Shown here piece after piece: positions 53,881 through 63,475 of a DNA stretch of 64,000 bases. Below the pieces are notes generated by a model, which was given only the letters and a program-made list of their open reading frames with translations, did no database searches and had not been told where the DNA came from. The DNA is taken from assembly GCF_947255105.1 (NCBI RefSeq), contig NZ_CAMYFP010000001.1, forward strand, positions 62,001 to 126,000, read 5' to 3'. Positions within the stretch are counted from its first letter, which is position 1. Each line of letters begins with the position of its first letter. Source of the stretch: an uncultured Campylobacter sp. (GTDB taxonomy: Bacteria > Campylobacterota > Campylobacteria > Campylobacterales > Campylobacteraceae). The translations under genes were made by a program, and so were the position numbers.

Positions 53881-55194
53881 ATGGAGATTAGTTCACAACT
53901 CTTAGACTCTGCAAATGCAGTTATAAAGGCAAAGATAGATCAAGAAAGTATCGATAAAAAGATAAAAGAGCTTGCTACAAAATGGTCAAAACAGGTAAAG
54001 ATAGATGGCTTTAGAAAGGGAAAAGTTCCACTAAATGTAGTGTTAAATCGATACAAAAAAGAGCTAGACAGAGATGCCAAACAAGAGCTTTTTAAAGAGA
54101 TCGTAGATAGCGGTTTAGAAAAGATTGGCAAAAAGGCAGATGAGATTTTAGGTGATCCTATATTTTCTAAATTTGAAGAAAAAGAGGGACTAGATCTTGA
54201 GATGGAGGTTGCTTTTAGACCTAAAGTAGATATCACAGGATACGAAGAGGCAATTCCTACCTATCAAACTCCACGAGTTACAAAAAAAGAGATAGAGGCA
54301 AAAGTAGATGAGTTTTTGAAGATGATTGCACCGATTAAGCCATCAGAAAAAGAGGTATTAGAAAAAGGCGATTTTGCTAAATTTGACTTTGAGGGCTTTG
54401 TAGATGGAGTTGCGTTTGAGGGCGGTGCAGCAAAAGATTATCTTTTGGAGATTGGATCTGGTCAGTTTATCCCAGGCTTTGAAGATGGAATGATAGGCAT
54501 GAAGGTAAAAGAGAGTAAAGAGATAAAAGTTACCTTCCCAAAAGAGTATCAAGCAAAAAATTTAGCTGGAGAAGATGCTGTTTTTAAAGTAGTTTTAAAT
54601 GGTATTGAAGTTAAAGATGTTCAAAAAACTATCACAGATGAGACCTTGAAAAAATACTTTCCAAATGACAAAGAGATCAGTGTTGAGAAGTTTGAGGAGC
54701 GCATAAAAGAGCAGCTAAGAGATGGCAAGATGAAAAAACTTATAGAAGATGAGTTAAAACCAGCCTTTGCTAAAAGTATAGTTGAAAAGATTGAGTTTGA
54801 TCTTCCTAAAAATATAGTAGAGCAAGAGATTGATATGAGATTTAGAGGAAAATGGACTGAGTTTAGCAAAGAGCAGTTGGATAAATTTAAAGAGGATAAA
54901 GAGGCTATCAATCAAGAGCGTGAAAAGCTAAGACCAGAAGCTGTAGAGAGTGTAAAACTAACATTTATAGTTGATGAGTTAGCTAAAGAAAAAAAGATAG
55001 AAGTAAGCGACAATGAGTTAGTTCAAGCAGTCTATCTAGAGGCTTATAACTATGGAGCAGATCCAAAAGAGCATTTTAAAAGATATCAAGAGCAAGGAGT
55101 TTTGCCAGCGTTAAAGATGGCAATGGTAGAGAATAAACTCTTTGATGAGCTTTTTGTAAAAAGTAAAAAGAAAGACAAAGAGGATGAGCAATGA
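53881..55194 (+). CDS. tig: Trigger factor
   Basis: Ribosome-associated chaperone with prolyl isomerase activity. The 437-residue protein has the ribosome-binding motif DGFRKGKVPLNVV near residue 42, a PPIase domain (about 150-245) with GDFAKFDFEGFVDGVAFEGG and IPGFEDGMIGMKVKE, and the helical C-terminal arms. It starts an eight-gene operon and overlaps clpP by 4 bases. AAAAGGAATAAT precedes the ATG. Confidence 0.95.
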   Translation: MEISSQLLDSANAVIKAKIDQESIDKKIKELATKWSKQVKIDGFRKGKVPLNVVLNRYKKELDRDAKQELFKEIVDSGLEKIGKKADEILGDPIFSKFEEKEGLDLEMEVAFRPKVDITGYEEAIPTYQTPRVTKKEIEAKVDEFLKMIAPIKPSEKEVLEKGDFAKFDFEGFVDGVAFEGGAAKDYLLEIGSGQFIPGFEDGMIGMKVKESKEIKVTFPKEYQAKNLAGEDAVFKVVLNGIEVKDVQKTITDETLKKYFPNDKEISVEKFEERIKEQLRDGKMKKLIEDELKPAFAKSIVEKIEFDLPKNIVEQEIDMRFRGKWTEFSKEQLDKFKEDKEAINQEREKLRPEAVESVKLTFIVDELAKEKKIEVSDNELVQAVYLEAYNYGADPKEHFKRYQEQGVLPALKMAMVENKLFDELFVKSKKKDKEDEQ

Positions 55195-55784
55195 GCTACT
55201 ATATCCCTTATGTAGTAGAAAAAACTGCAAGAGGAGAGCGAAGCTACGATATCTACTCAAGACTTTTAAAAGACCGCATTATTATGCTTGGCGGAGAGAT
55301 AGATGACGCTGTGGCAAGCTCTGTTGTAGCGCAACTTCTCTTTTTGGAAGCTGAAGATCCTACTAAAGATATCTATCTATATATCAACAGCCCAGGTGGC
55401 GTTGTGACAAGTGGGCTTAGTATATATGACACTATGAACTACATCAAATGCGATATATCAACTATCTGCATAGGACAAGCTGCCTCTATGGGGGCATTTT
55501 TGTTAAGTTGTGGAAGTAAAGGCAAAAGATATGCATTGCCAAATTCGCGCATCATGATACATCAACCACTTGGCGGAGCACAAGGTCAAGCAACAGATAT
55601 CGAAATACAGGCCAAAGAGATACTTCGTATAAAAGAGGCACTTAACCAAATTTTAGCCAACAACACAGGGCAGAAACTTGAAAAAATCATAAAAGATAGC
55701 GATAGAGACTTTTTTATGAGCGCTGCTGAGGCGGTTGAGTATGGGCTTATTGACAAAGTTTTAAAGAAGAGTAACAAAGAATGA
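55191..55784 (+). CDS. clpP: ATP-dependent Clp protease proteolytic subunit
   Basis: Serine protease forming the double heptamer of ClpXP/ClpAP. The catalytic triad is visible: Ser in GQAASMGAFLL near residue 97, His in MIHQPLGGAQGQ near 122, and Asp in KDSDRDFFMSAAEA near 171. The 197-residue length is standard. It overlaps both tig and def by 4 bases. Confidence 0.96.
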   Translation: MSYYIPYVVEKTARGERSYDIYSRLLKDRIIMLGGEIDDAVASSVVAQLLFLEAEDPTKDIYLYINSPGGVVTSGLSIYDTMNYIKCDISTICIGQAASMGAFLLSCGSKGKRYALPNSRIMIHQPLGGAQGQATDIEIQAKEILRIKEALNQILANNTGQKLEKIIKDSDRDFFMSAAEAVEYGLIDKVLKKSNKE

Positions 55785-56290
55785 TTCTTCCGGTTTTGAC
55801 ATATCCCAATCCAAAGCTCTATGAAAAATCAAAAAAGATAGATAAATTTGACGAAGAGCTTCACTCTTTTTTAGAGGATATGTATGAAACCATGATAGAA
55901 AAAAAGGGCATTGGACTTGCAGCCATTCAAGTTGGGCAGGCAGTGAGAGCACTTATTGTAAATCTTCCCAATGAAGAGGGAGAGCAAGAGCCTTCTAAGA
56001 GATTGGAGCTTATAAATCCAGTCATTACCAAAAGAAATGGCGAGATTTTATATCAAGAGGGTTGCTTGTCTGTGCCTGGATTTTATGAAGATGTAAAAAG
56101 AGCAAAAGAGATAGTAGTTGAGTTTCAAGATAGGCATGGCAAAAAGCAAAGCATTGAGGCTAGCGAACTACTTGCTGTTTGCATTCAACATGAGATCGAT
56201 CACCTAGATGGACATCTTTTTATAGAGCATATTGGTTATAACAAAAGAAAAAAGTTTGATAGAGAGTTTAAGAAAAGATTGAAAAAATGA
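55781..56290 (+). CDS. def: Peptide deformylase
   Basis: Removes the formyl group from new proteins. The 169-residue protein has motif 1 GIGLAAIQVGQ near residue 44, motif 2 QEGCLSVPGFYED near 95, and motif 3 CIQHEIDHLDGHLF near 136 with the metal-binding His pair and catalytic Glu. It overlaps clpP and comM by 4 bases each, so it is co-translated with both. Confidence 0.96.
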   Translation: MILPVLTYPNPKLYEKSKKIDKFDEELHSFLEDMYETMIEKKGIGLAAIQVGQAVRALIVNLPNEEGEQEPSKRLELINPVITKRNGEILYQEGCLSVPGFYEDVKRAKEIVVEFQDRHGKKQSIEASELLAVCIQHEIDHLDGHLFIEHIGYNKRKKFDREFKKRLKK

Positions 56291-57798
56291 GATCGCTTAG
56301 ATGTGCTACATTTAATGATGAACTAAACATTGTTGATGTAGAGTCTACTTTTATAAGGGGCTTGCCAAGCTTCAATATAGTTGGGCTTCCAAGTCAGTCT
56401 ATAAAAGAGAGCGAAAACCGCATAAAAGCGGCTCTTCTAAATAGAGGTTTTTCATTTCCACCCAAAAAAATCATCATCAATCTCTCTCCATCAGATCTTC
56501 CCAAAAAGGGAAGTCACTTTGACTTAAGCATTGCTCTGCTTATTTTTTTACAACAAGAAGAGATAGATAGTGAGTTTTTTGTCTTTGGAGAGCTAGGACT
56601 TGATGGCTTAGTAAAATCAACAGCAACTCTTTTTTCACACCTACTTTTTCTAAGTAGCAAGGTAAAAAGTGCTAAAGTTTTAGTTCCAAATGAGATAGCC
56701 AATAGAGCGGCAAGCATTCCAAATTTAGAAATTTACACCGTTTCAAATTTGGACGATGCGATACAATTTTTTAGAGATGAAGAGTTTAAAAAGAGCTGTT
56801 ATTTTGCAAAAAAACACAAAATATTTGAAAACGTTATAGAGATAGATGGTGAAATTTACGTGCCAAACTACAACTATCCGCTTGATTTTATCTCTGTAAG
56901 AGGGCAAAAAAGAGCCAAAAGAGCCTCGCTTATCGCAGCTAGTGGTATGCACAACTTACTATTTGAGGGAAGTCCTGGAAGTGGCAAAAGTATGTGTGCC
57001 AAAAGGATAAGATATATCTTGCCACCACAAAGCTTGGATGAGATACTGTTAGCATCGGCTTATGAGTCACTAGATAACAAAGATAGTGATTTTAGTGCCT
57101 TTCGTCCCTTTAGAAGTCCTCATCACACCTCTACTAGAGGTTCTATTTTTGGAGGAGGCTCACAAAATGCAAGAGTTGGCGAAGTTGCATTGGCAAATGG
57201 TGGAGAGCTTTTTTTTGATGAGTTGCCACACTTTCCAAAAAAGATTTTAGAGAGTTTAAGAGAGCCTTTGGAGGATAATAGAATTCTCATCTCAAGAGTA
57301 AATTCCAAAATTTGTTATGAGACGAAATTTATCTTTGTAGCGGCAATGAATCCTTGTCCTTGCGGCTTTTTATATAGCAAAAATAGCGATTGTATCTGTA
57401 GTGCAAATGAGATCAAAAGATATAAAAATGCCATCTCAGGACCACTTTTGGACAGAATCGATCTTTATGTTGCAATGGATGAGATAGACAAAAACGACAC
57501 TTCAGATGTCAGTAGTAAAGAGCTATATAAGCTAGTTTTGAAAGCTTTTTATGCACAAAAACAAAGGGGGCAAAAAGAGCTAAATGCAAAACTAAGCGAT
57601 GATGATGTGGAGAGATTTTGCAAAACTTCAGCCTTGGCAAAAGAGCTTTTAAATAGCGCTATATCAAGATTTGCTCTTACACAAAGAGGGATAAATAAGA
57701 GTTTAAAAGTTGCAAGAACTATAAGTGATCTAAGAGGCGAAAAAGAGATCTCAAAAGAGGCGATGATTGAAGCGCTTAGCTTTAGAGTGCGGGAGTAG
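56287..57798 (+). CDS. comM: ComM/YifB-family AAA+ helicase
   Basis: The 503-residue Mg-chelatase-like AAA+ protein has the N-terminal FIRGLPSFNIVGLPSQSIKE, Walker A in EGSPGSGKSMCAKRI near residue 220, Walker B GGELFFDELPHF near 310, NPCPCGF with a Cys-rich zinc region near 350, and the sensor-2 region DRIDLYV. ComM drives branch migration in natural transformation, a trait of many campylobacters. It overlaps def by 4 bases; the next gene starts 2 bases on. Confidence 0.93.
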   Translation: MRSLRCATFNDELNIVDVESTFIRGLPSFNIVGLPSQSIKESENRIKAALLNRGFSFPPKKIIINLSPSDLPKKGSHFDLSIALLIFLQQEEIDSEFFVFGELGLDGLVKSTATLFSHLLFLSSKVKSAKVLVPNEIANRAASIPNLEIYTVSNLDDAIQFFRDEEFKKSCYFAKKHKIFENVIEIDGEIYVPNYNYPLDFISVRGQKRAKRASLIAASGMHNLLFEGSPGSGKSMCAKRIRYILPPQSLDEILLASAYESLDNKDSDFSAFRPFRSPHHTSTRGSIFGGGSQNARVGEVALANGGELFFDELPHFPKKILESLREPLEDNRILISRVNSKICYETKFIFVAAMNPCPCGFLYSKNSDCICSANEIKRYKNAISGPLLDRIDLYVAMDEIDKNDTSDVSSKELYKLVLKAFYAQKQRGQKELNAKLSDDDVERFCKTSALAKELLNSAISRFALTQRGINKSLKVARTISDLRGEKEISKEAMIEALSFRVRE

Positions 57799-57800
57799 AT

Positions 57801-59159
57801 GTGTTAAATTTATATGAAGAGACAGAGTTTTTAGACAGGATTGCCATAGATGAGCTTGGGCTTAACAGTGAGATATTGATGGAAAATGCCGCCTTTGCTA
57901 TCGCAAAAAGAGTTAGAAAAGAGCTTAAAAAAGGCTCTAAAGTATTGCTTTTTTGTGGAAGTGGCAACAATGGTGCCGATGGAGTGGCTGCACTTAGAAT
58001 GCTTAGCAAAGAGTATAAAACTTATTGCTACCTTTGCTTTGATAAACTCTCGCCAATGCTTCAAAAACAACTTCTTATCGCACAAAAAGCTGGAGTTGTA
58101 GTAACAAAAGAAAAGATAGAGGCAAAGTGCTATTTAGATGGGATTTTTGGCAGTGGGCTAAATAGAGATATTGGGCAAAATATAGTAGAGATCATAGATT
58201 GGATAAATGACAAAAAAGGGCTTAGGATTGCTATAGATCTACCTAGCGGACTTGGGCGAAATACCACTATAAAGGCAGATTTTACCATAGCGATGGGTGG
58301 TATTAAATTGCTCTGCTTGAGTGATTTTGCCAAAGATTTTGTAGGTAAGATAGAGGTTGCAAATTTGGGAGTAGATAAAAGCCTCTATCAAAAAGAGAGC
58401 GACTATAAACTAGTTAGAAAAAAAGATCTAGAGCTTGTAAAAAGAGAACAAAATACTAACAAATCAGACTTTGGAAGAGTAAATGTTGTTATGGGCAGGA
58501 TGAGTGGAGCAGCGATACTTTCAGCACTTGCAGCGCAAACAATGGGTGCTGGGCTTGTTAGCATTGTTAGTAAAGAGAGAGTATCTGTGCCGCCAACTAT
58601 AATGACTAAAGAAAATATAGAAGATGACGCTGTTATTGTAGTGGGACCTGGATTTGTAGATGAGTTTAAAGAGTTTGATAAACTAACAAAAAAATCAGTC
58701 GTTATAGATGCTGGTTTGTGCTACAATAGCGCTACTATAGAGTTTTTAAAAAACAATACTAACACAGTTATAACACCTCATCCAAAGGAGTTTGTTAGCC
58801 TACTTTCTCTTTCAAGGTTAGCGCACATCGATGTGGCAACTCTTCAAAAGGAGAGATTTAAATTTGCAAAGATGTGGAGTTTGGAGTTTGGCGGAGTTTT
58901 GGTTCTTAAGGGTGCCAATACAATAGTTGCAAAAGAGGGCAAACTCTTTGTTGTTAGCTGCGGAACGCCAAAGCTTGCAAAGGGCGGAAGTGGCGATGTA
59001 CTAACAGGAGTTATTGCAGCACTTATTGCACAGAAACAAAATCTATTGAAAGCTTCTATAAATGGAGTTTTGGCACATGCCTTGAGTGCCAAAAAAAGCA
59101 AGGTAAATGACTATGCATTTGATAGCATGGAGCTTATAAAAGGTTTAAAATGGTTATAA
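57801..59159 (+). CDS. nnr: Bifunctional NAD(P)HX epimerase/dehydratase
   Basis: Repairs hydrated NADH/NADPH. The N-terminal YjeF domain (residues 1-200) has FCGSGNNGADGVAALRML near residue 52. The C-terminal dehydratase domain (about 215-452) has VVGPGFVDEF and the nucleotide site AKGGSGDVLTGVIAALIA near residue 395. The start is GTG at 57801 with GGGAG at 5 bases. It overlaps purN by 10 bases. The 452-residue length is typical for the fused enzyme. Confidence 0.9.
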   Translation: MLNLYEETEFLDRIAIDELGLNSEILMENAAFAIAKRVRKELKKGSKVLLFCGSGNNGADGVAALRMLSKEYKTYCYLCFDKLSPMLQKQLLIAQKAGVVVTKEKIEAKCYLDGIFGSGLNRDIGQNIVEIIDWINDKKGLRIAIDLPSGLGRNTTIKADFTIAMGGIKLLCLSDFAKDFVGKIEVANLGVDKSLYQKESDYKLVRKKDLELVKREQNTNKSDFGRVNVVMGRMSGAAILSALAAQTMGAGLVSIVSKERVSVPPTIMTKENIEDDAVIVVGPGFVDEFKEFDKLTKKSVVIDAGLCYNSATIEFLKNNTNTVITPHPKEFVSLLSLSRLAHIDVATLQKERFKFAKMWSLEFGGVLVLKGANTIVAKEGKLFVVSCGTPKLAKGGSGDVLTGVIAALIAQKQNLLKASINGVLAHALSAKKSKVNDYAFDSMELIKGLKWL

Positions 59160-59740
59160 AAAAAATTGCAATTTTATTTAGTGGCAGCGGCTCAAATTTG
59201 GAGGCTATTTTACAAAAGGTTCATAACAAGACATTTGGCAATACAAAAATAGTCTGTTCGCTTCTCATCTGTAACAACAGCAAAGCTTATGGTATAGAAA
59301 GAGCTAACAAATATCAACTAACAACACAAATTATCGATCACAGAAAATTTAACAGTAGAGAAGAGTTCGATAGAGCGCTAGTTGATAGGATAAAAAAGGA
59401 GAATATTTCACTAACAGTTTTGGCAGGATTTATGAGAATACTAACACCTGTTTTTACAGATAACATCAAAGCTATAAATTTACATCCATCGATTTTGCCG
59501 CTATTTAAAGGGGCTAATGCTATAAAAGAGAGCTTTGAGAGCGATATGATGTTGGGCGGTGTTAGTATTCATTATGTTAGTAGTGAGCTAGATGGTGGCA
59601 AGCTTATAGTACAAAGGGCATTTGAGCGAACTAACAATATGAGTTTTGAAGAGTGGGAAGAAAAAATCCACTCCATAGAGCATGAGCTTTTGCCAGAGAC
59701 TATTATAAAACTTCTTACTAAAAAGGTTGGCAATGCTTGA
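59150..59740 (+). CDS. purN: Phosphoribosylglycinamide formyltransferase
   Basis: 10-formyl-THF-dependent GAR transformylase in purine synthesis. The 196-residue protein has LFSGSGSNLEAIL near residue 9, AGFMRILTP near 92 and HPSILPLFKGANAIKES near 118, with the active-site HxS motif. The ATG lies inside the nnr 3' end; terC starts 8 bases before its stop. Operon position with comM and terC matches C. jejuni. Confidence 0.93.
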   Translation: MVIKKIAILFSGSGSNLEAILQKVHNKTFGNTKIVCSLLICNNSKAYGIERANKYQLTTQIIDHRKFNSREEFDRALVDRIKKENISLTVLAGFMRILTPVFTDNIKAINLHPSILPLFKGANAIKESFESDMMLGGVSIHYVSSELDGGKLIVQRAFERTNNMSFEEWEEKIHSIEHELLPETIIKLLTKKVGNA

Positions 59741-60455
59741 TTGGATTTTTCTACCAGAGGCGTGGCTTAGCCTCTTTACACTTGCAAGTTTGGAGATAGT
59801 TTTAGGTATAGACAATATCATCTTTATCGCCATTATGTGTAATAAACTTCCGCTGCATCAAAGAGATAAGGCAAGATATCTAGGACTTGGCTTTGCTATG
59901 ATAACAAGAATTTTGCTTCTACTTACGCTCTTTGTCATAATGAAACTAACAAAACCGCTTTTTTATCTCTTTGGACTTGGGATTTCGGGGAGAGATCTCA
60001 TCCTTATAGTTGGTGGCGCCTTTCTTATCATTAAGTCTGTGATGGAGATTTTGCATAGCGTTAAACAAAGTGGAGAGAGCGCTCATCAAAGCTCTATAGG
60101 TAAAGGTGCAAGTTTTTTTGTCATTGTTTTTCAGATAGGGATTTTAGACATCGTTTTTTCACTTGATAGTGTAATTACAGCTGTAGGTATGGCAAATCAT
60201 CTAGAGATCATGATACTTGCAGTTATCATAGCTGTTATTGTTATGCTTTTTGCAAGTGGAGCTATCAGCAAATTTATAGACAAAAACCCAACTATAAAAA
60301 TTCTAGCTCTCGCATTTTTAGTGCTTATCGGCGTCTTTTTGATAATAGATGGTTTTGGCATACATCTATCAAAGAGCTATCTATACTTTGCTATGGGCTT
60401 TTCTTTATCAGTAGAGCTTATCAACATCTACATCAAAAAAAGGTCGGGTGGTTGA
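59733..60455 (+). CDS. TerC-family membrane protein
   Basis: 240-residue integral membrane protein with about seven helices and the TerC hallmark LEIVLGIDNIIFIAIMCNKL near residue 20. A second acidic motif IGILDIVFSLDSVITAVGMA lies near residue 134. TerC proteins are linked to manganese or calcium export and to tellurite tolerance; the ion here is not known. The ATG at 59733 has AAGG at 6 bases; a TTG two codons upstream is less likely. It overlaps purN and MATE. Confidence 0.88.
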   Translation: MLDWIFLPEAWLSLFTLASLEIVLGIDNIIFIAIMCNKLPLHQRDKARYLGLGFAMITRILLLLTLFVIMKLTKPLFYLFGLGISGRDLILIVGGAFLIIKSVMEILHSVKQSGESAHQSSIGKGASFFVIVFQIGILDIVFSLDSVITAVGMANHLEIMILAVIIAVIVMLFASGAISKFIDKNPTIKILALAFLVLIGVFLIIDGFGIHLSKSYLYFAMGFSLSVELINIYIKKRSGG

Positions 60456-61786
60456 ACTTACTAAAGGACGATATTCCAAAGCTTGTAAAAGATATCGCTC
60501 TGCCTGCAAGTACTGGCATGATATTTAGCACTTTATACAATGTCAGTGCTCTGTTTTTTGCTGGAATGATTTCAAGTAGTGCGGTTGCTGGGATTTCGGT
60601 CTGCTTTTTTCTCTACTTTCTAATCATTGCAGTAGGCTTTGGTTTTGGTGCGGCAATCACTGCTATTATTGGCAACTGTTTGGGCGATAGAAAAGTTCAA
60701 AGGGCAAAAATTTATGCTCATAAAGGGCTAGTTTTTATGATGCTTTTTGGCTGTTTTATGGCGGTTGTTGGCTTTTTGTCTGCCCCATTTATCATAAGAG
60801 TTCTTGGTGGTATTGAGGGTGGATTTTATCATCTAGCACTTTCATATATCCAAATCATCTTTTTATCAGCACCATTTTTTCTAGCAACAAATGCGCTAAA
60901 TGGCATACTTATGAGTTTGGGGGATTCTAAAACCTATAGAAACTGGCTCATAGTTGGGCTTTTTATAAATATAGCACTTAGCTATCTTTTTGTTAAGGGC
61001 TATCTTTTTTTACCACCACTTTGTATGGAGGGAATTGCATTAGCTACTGCAATAGCTCAAATTTGCGGAGTTTTTTATCTGCTTTTGAAGGTCAAAAAGA
61101 GCGGCATGCTTACCTTTGTATCGCTTAAAAGATATCTTCCAAATTACCAAATTTATCGTCATATCATAGCTCAGGGCATTCCAAGTTGCCTAAACTACAG
61201 CTCTATTGCCATTGGAAGTTTTATTACGATGTATTTTGTCTCCACCTACGGAGTTGAAGCTTTGGCAGGAACTGGTGTAGGACTTAGAATTGAGCAGATG
61301 ATTTTGCTTCCAGCTCTTGGGATTAGTAGTGCAACTCTTGCCATAGTTTCTAGGAACTATGGAGCCAAAAACTTTCAAAGGGTGAAATTTACACTTCAAT
61401 ATGTGCTTAAAATCATGATGATTTACTGCTTTTTTGCAGGCCTTTTGTGTATATTTTTTGGACCAAAACTTATAGCTTTTTTTGATAAAAGTTTGCCTGT
61501 CATAGAGTATGGATCTATCTATCTTTATGTAGATAGCTTGGGATTTATCGGCTATGCTACTATGTTTGTCTGTGCTGCATTTTTGCAAGCTGTAAAAAAA
61601 CCTATGATGATTTTTATCTTAAATTTCTTAAGACAAGTTGTCTTTTTGCTAATCTCTTTTTATCTCATCGTTACTGTTTTTGGACTAGAGATTGTCTATA
61701 TGTGGTTTGGAGTCCTTTTTACAGTCTATTTGGTAACTTCTATTTTTCTCATCTATAGCTTTTATCTACTAAAAAAAGAGGCTTGA
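60452..61786 (+). CDS. MATE-family efflux transporter
   Basis: Na+ or H+ driven exporter of drugs or organic compounds. The 444-residue protein has 12 predicted helices in the two-bundle MATE layout, including FGFGAAITAIIGNCLGDRKV near residue 70, GIALATAIAQICGVFYL near 195, and GISSATLAIVSRNYGAKNFQ near 290. The start is TTG overlapping the terC stop (TTGA), with AAGG upstream. It is the last gene of the tig operon, and the decayed feo region begins about 100 bases later. Confidence 0.88.
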   Translation: MNLLKDDIPKLVKDIALPASTGMIFSTLYNVSALFFAGMISSSAVAGISVCFFLYFLIIAVGFGFGAAITAIIGNCLGDRKVQRAKIYAHKGLVFMMLFGCFMAVVGFLSAPFIIRVLGGIEGGFYHLALSYIQIIFLSAPFFLATNALNGILMSLGDSKTYRNWLIVGLFINIALSYLFVKGYLFLPPLCMEGIALATAIAQICGVFYLLLKVKKSGMLTFVSLKRYLPNYQIYRHIIAQGIPSCLNYSSIAIGSFITMYFVSTYGVEALAGTGVGLRIEQMILLPALGISSATLAIVSRNYGAKNFQRVKFTLQYVLKIMMIYCFFAGLLCIFFGPKLIAFFDKSLPVIEYGSIYLYVDSLGFIGYATMFVCAAFLQAVKKPMMIFILNFLRQVVFLLISFYLIVTVFGLEIVYMWFGVLFTVYLVTSIFLIYSFYLLKKEA

Positions 61787-61842
61787 TATAAGCAGATATA
61801 AAACTTTTATTTAGTAGCATAGCTCATAGTTGGCTTGATTTT

Positions 61843-61855
61843 GATATTAATTATC
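61843..61855 (+). promoter_or_regulatory. Possible Fur box ahead of the feo remnant
   Basis: GATATTAATTATC, a near palindrome resembling half of a Fur box, lies within a wider inverted repeat TTGATATT (61841-61848) / AATATCAA (61859-61866). It is about 40 bases upstream of the feoA remnant start. feoAB genes are commonly Fur-regulated; this is inference. Confidence 0.35.
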
Positions 61856-61893
61856 TAAAATATCAAGATTTAGTGATTTTATTTGGAGATGGC

Positions 61894-62133
61894 ATGAGTT
61901 TAGATGAGATGAAATGAGATGAAAAGTGGACAACGCTGTAGGATTCTGCTATAAACGCAAAATGGAAGTTGTTTAAAAAGCTTCTTGATATGAGATTTAT
62001 CGTGGGATCTATAGTTGAAGTAGTTAGAACTGCACCTTTACTAGATCCAATAGAGTTAAAAATTCACAACTATTTAGTAGCTTTGAGAAATAGCGAAGCA
62101 AGGCTTATAGAGGTTGAAAAGATAGATGAGTAA
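61894..62133 (+). pseudogene. feoA: Broken feoA (ferrous iron transport accessory)
   Basis: The FeoA-domain reading frame runs from an ATG at 61894 with GGAG upstream to TAA at 62131-62133 (80 codons). It is interrupted by TGA (61915-61917) and TAG (61939-61941). Between them the FeoA pattern is clear: SLDEMK before the first stop, KKLLDMRFIVGSIVEVVR, and APLLDPIELKIHNYLVALRN. FeoA is an SH3-like cytoplasmic partner of FeoB. Two nonsense codons make function unlikely. Confidence 0.75.
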
Positions 62134-63463
62134 GAAGATAAAGCTAGTCTTAGCAGGTCAGCCAAACTGCGGCAAATCAACACTTTTCAACATGGTAAGC
62201 GGGATTAAACAGCATATTGCAAACTATCCTGGTGTAACTATTGATAAGAATTCAGGTTATTTTAGCTATGACGATTATGATACCTAGTTTATAGACTTAC
62301 CAGGCACCTACCTTTTAGCTCCTACTTAACTAAAGAGCGTATTACAAAAGAGGTTATTTTATATGAAGATCCAGATATAATTGTAAATATAGTAGATGCT
62401 TCAAATTTAAAGAGAAATTTATACCTTACATTCCAACTTCTTGAGATCTCAAAACCTACAATAATTGTCTTAAATATGATTGATGTTGCAAAAAGAAGTA
62501 GATATAAATCTCAAAAAGATATCCAAAGGGCTAGGATGCCCTGTTGTTGCGACAAATAGTGCCAAGGGAGTAGGCAAAGAAGAGGTTATGGAGGCTATAT
62601 TGTCACTCTTTATGAGAAGCGCGACAAATACAACAATTTTTAAGATAAATTATGAAGAGCTTGAGCCTTTTATTGAAGAGCTAGAGCCCAAATTTAGAGA
62701 TGAAAAGCTAAATATCTCTTCAAGATGGCTTACTATCAAAGCTTTGGAGAGCGATAATATAGTTTTTGATCTCTTTAAAGATGAGAAGCCAAAAAAGCTA
62801 GTTTTGGAAAAGTCAGAGCTCTTTAAACAAAAATACAATAAAGAGATTAGTTTTTTAGCAGCATATAGACATGATTCAGCCGACATCATCTAACACAACG
62901 TCATAACAGAGCAAAAAAGGGGAGAGCAGACTGCTACAGATATAGTTGATAAAATAGTTTTAAATAGATGGTTGGTCTTTCCTGTCTTGCTTTTGGTTAT
63001 ATTTTTGGTCTATTAGTTGGACATAGTTTTTGGCTACAAACTTACAGACTGCACTTGGCATATCCTTGCAGGCTTTAAGAGCTTTTTCATCTCTATATTG
63101 CCAGAGCCATATCTTGCGCAAGTCCCTATGATAACGGACTTTGGAGAGTGGATGGTAAATAGTGCAAACACACTCTTAAACTATATACTGATTTTTATAA
63201 TTCTCTTTGCAATCATTGCAATTATTGAAGATGTCGGCTATATGCCACGAATCGCCTTTATACTTGATAGGATATTTAAAAAATATGGTCTTCACGGACA
63301 ATCCACACTACCTTTAGTTTTGGGTGGAGCGGTTTTGATTGCAGCTTTGTATCTTTATAAAACTTACTTTAAAGGCAACAAAGGATGTGGTTGTGGCGAT
63401 AAATCATGCGCCAAAGGCAAAAAAAGAAGAGGTCTAAAGAGTAGTTGCCCGCTTATAAAATAG
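62126..63463 (+). pseudogene. feoB: Broken feoB with internal deletion
   Basis: Starts at ATG 62126 overlapping the feoA stop. The G domain begins KIKLVLAGQPNCGKSTLFNM. It is then hit by TAG (62285-62287), frameshifts near 62325 and 62490, TAA (62891-62893) and TAG (63014-63016). The membrane part keeps GYMPRIAFILDRIFKKYGLH, then jumps after PLVLGG straight to a C-terminal Cys-rich tail with GCGCGDKSCAKGK. Most of the gate and later TM helices are missing. FeoB normally has about 700 residues; here at most 446 codons remain. Confidence 0.85.
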
Positions 63464-63475
63464 CGGGCTTTTTTA
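63447..63475 (+). terminator. Terminator after the feoB remnant
   Basis: Perfect 7-bp GC-rich stem GCCCGCT / AGCGGGC with an 8-base loop followed by a T run. The hairpin is intact although the gene is not. Confidence 0.75.

Noticed and set aside
61801..61893. Frame continuing upstream of feoA (SIAHSWLDFDINYLKYQDL)
   Set aside because: It is open by chance in the AT-rich promoter region; the feoA ATG with its GGAG site marks the family start.
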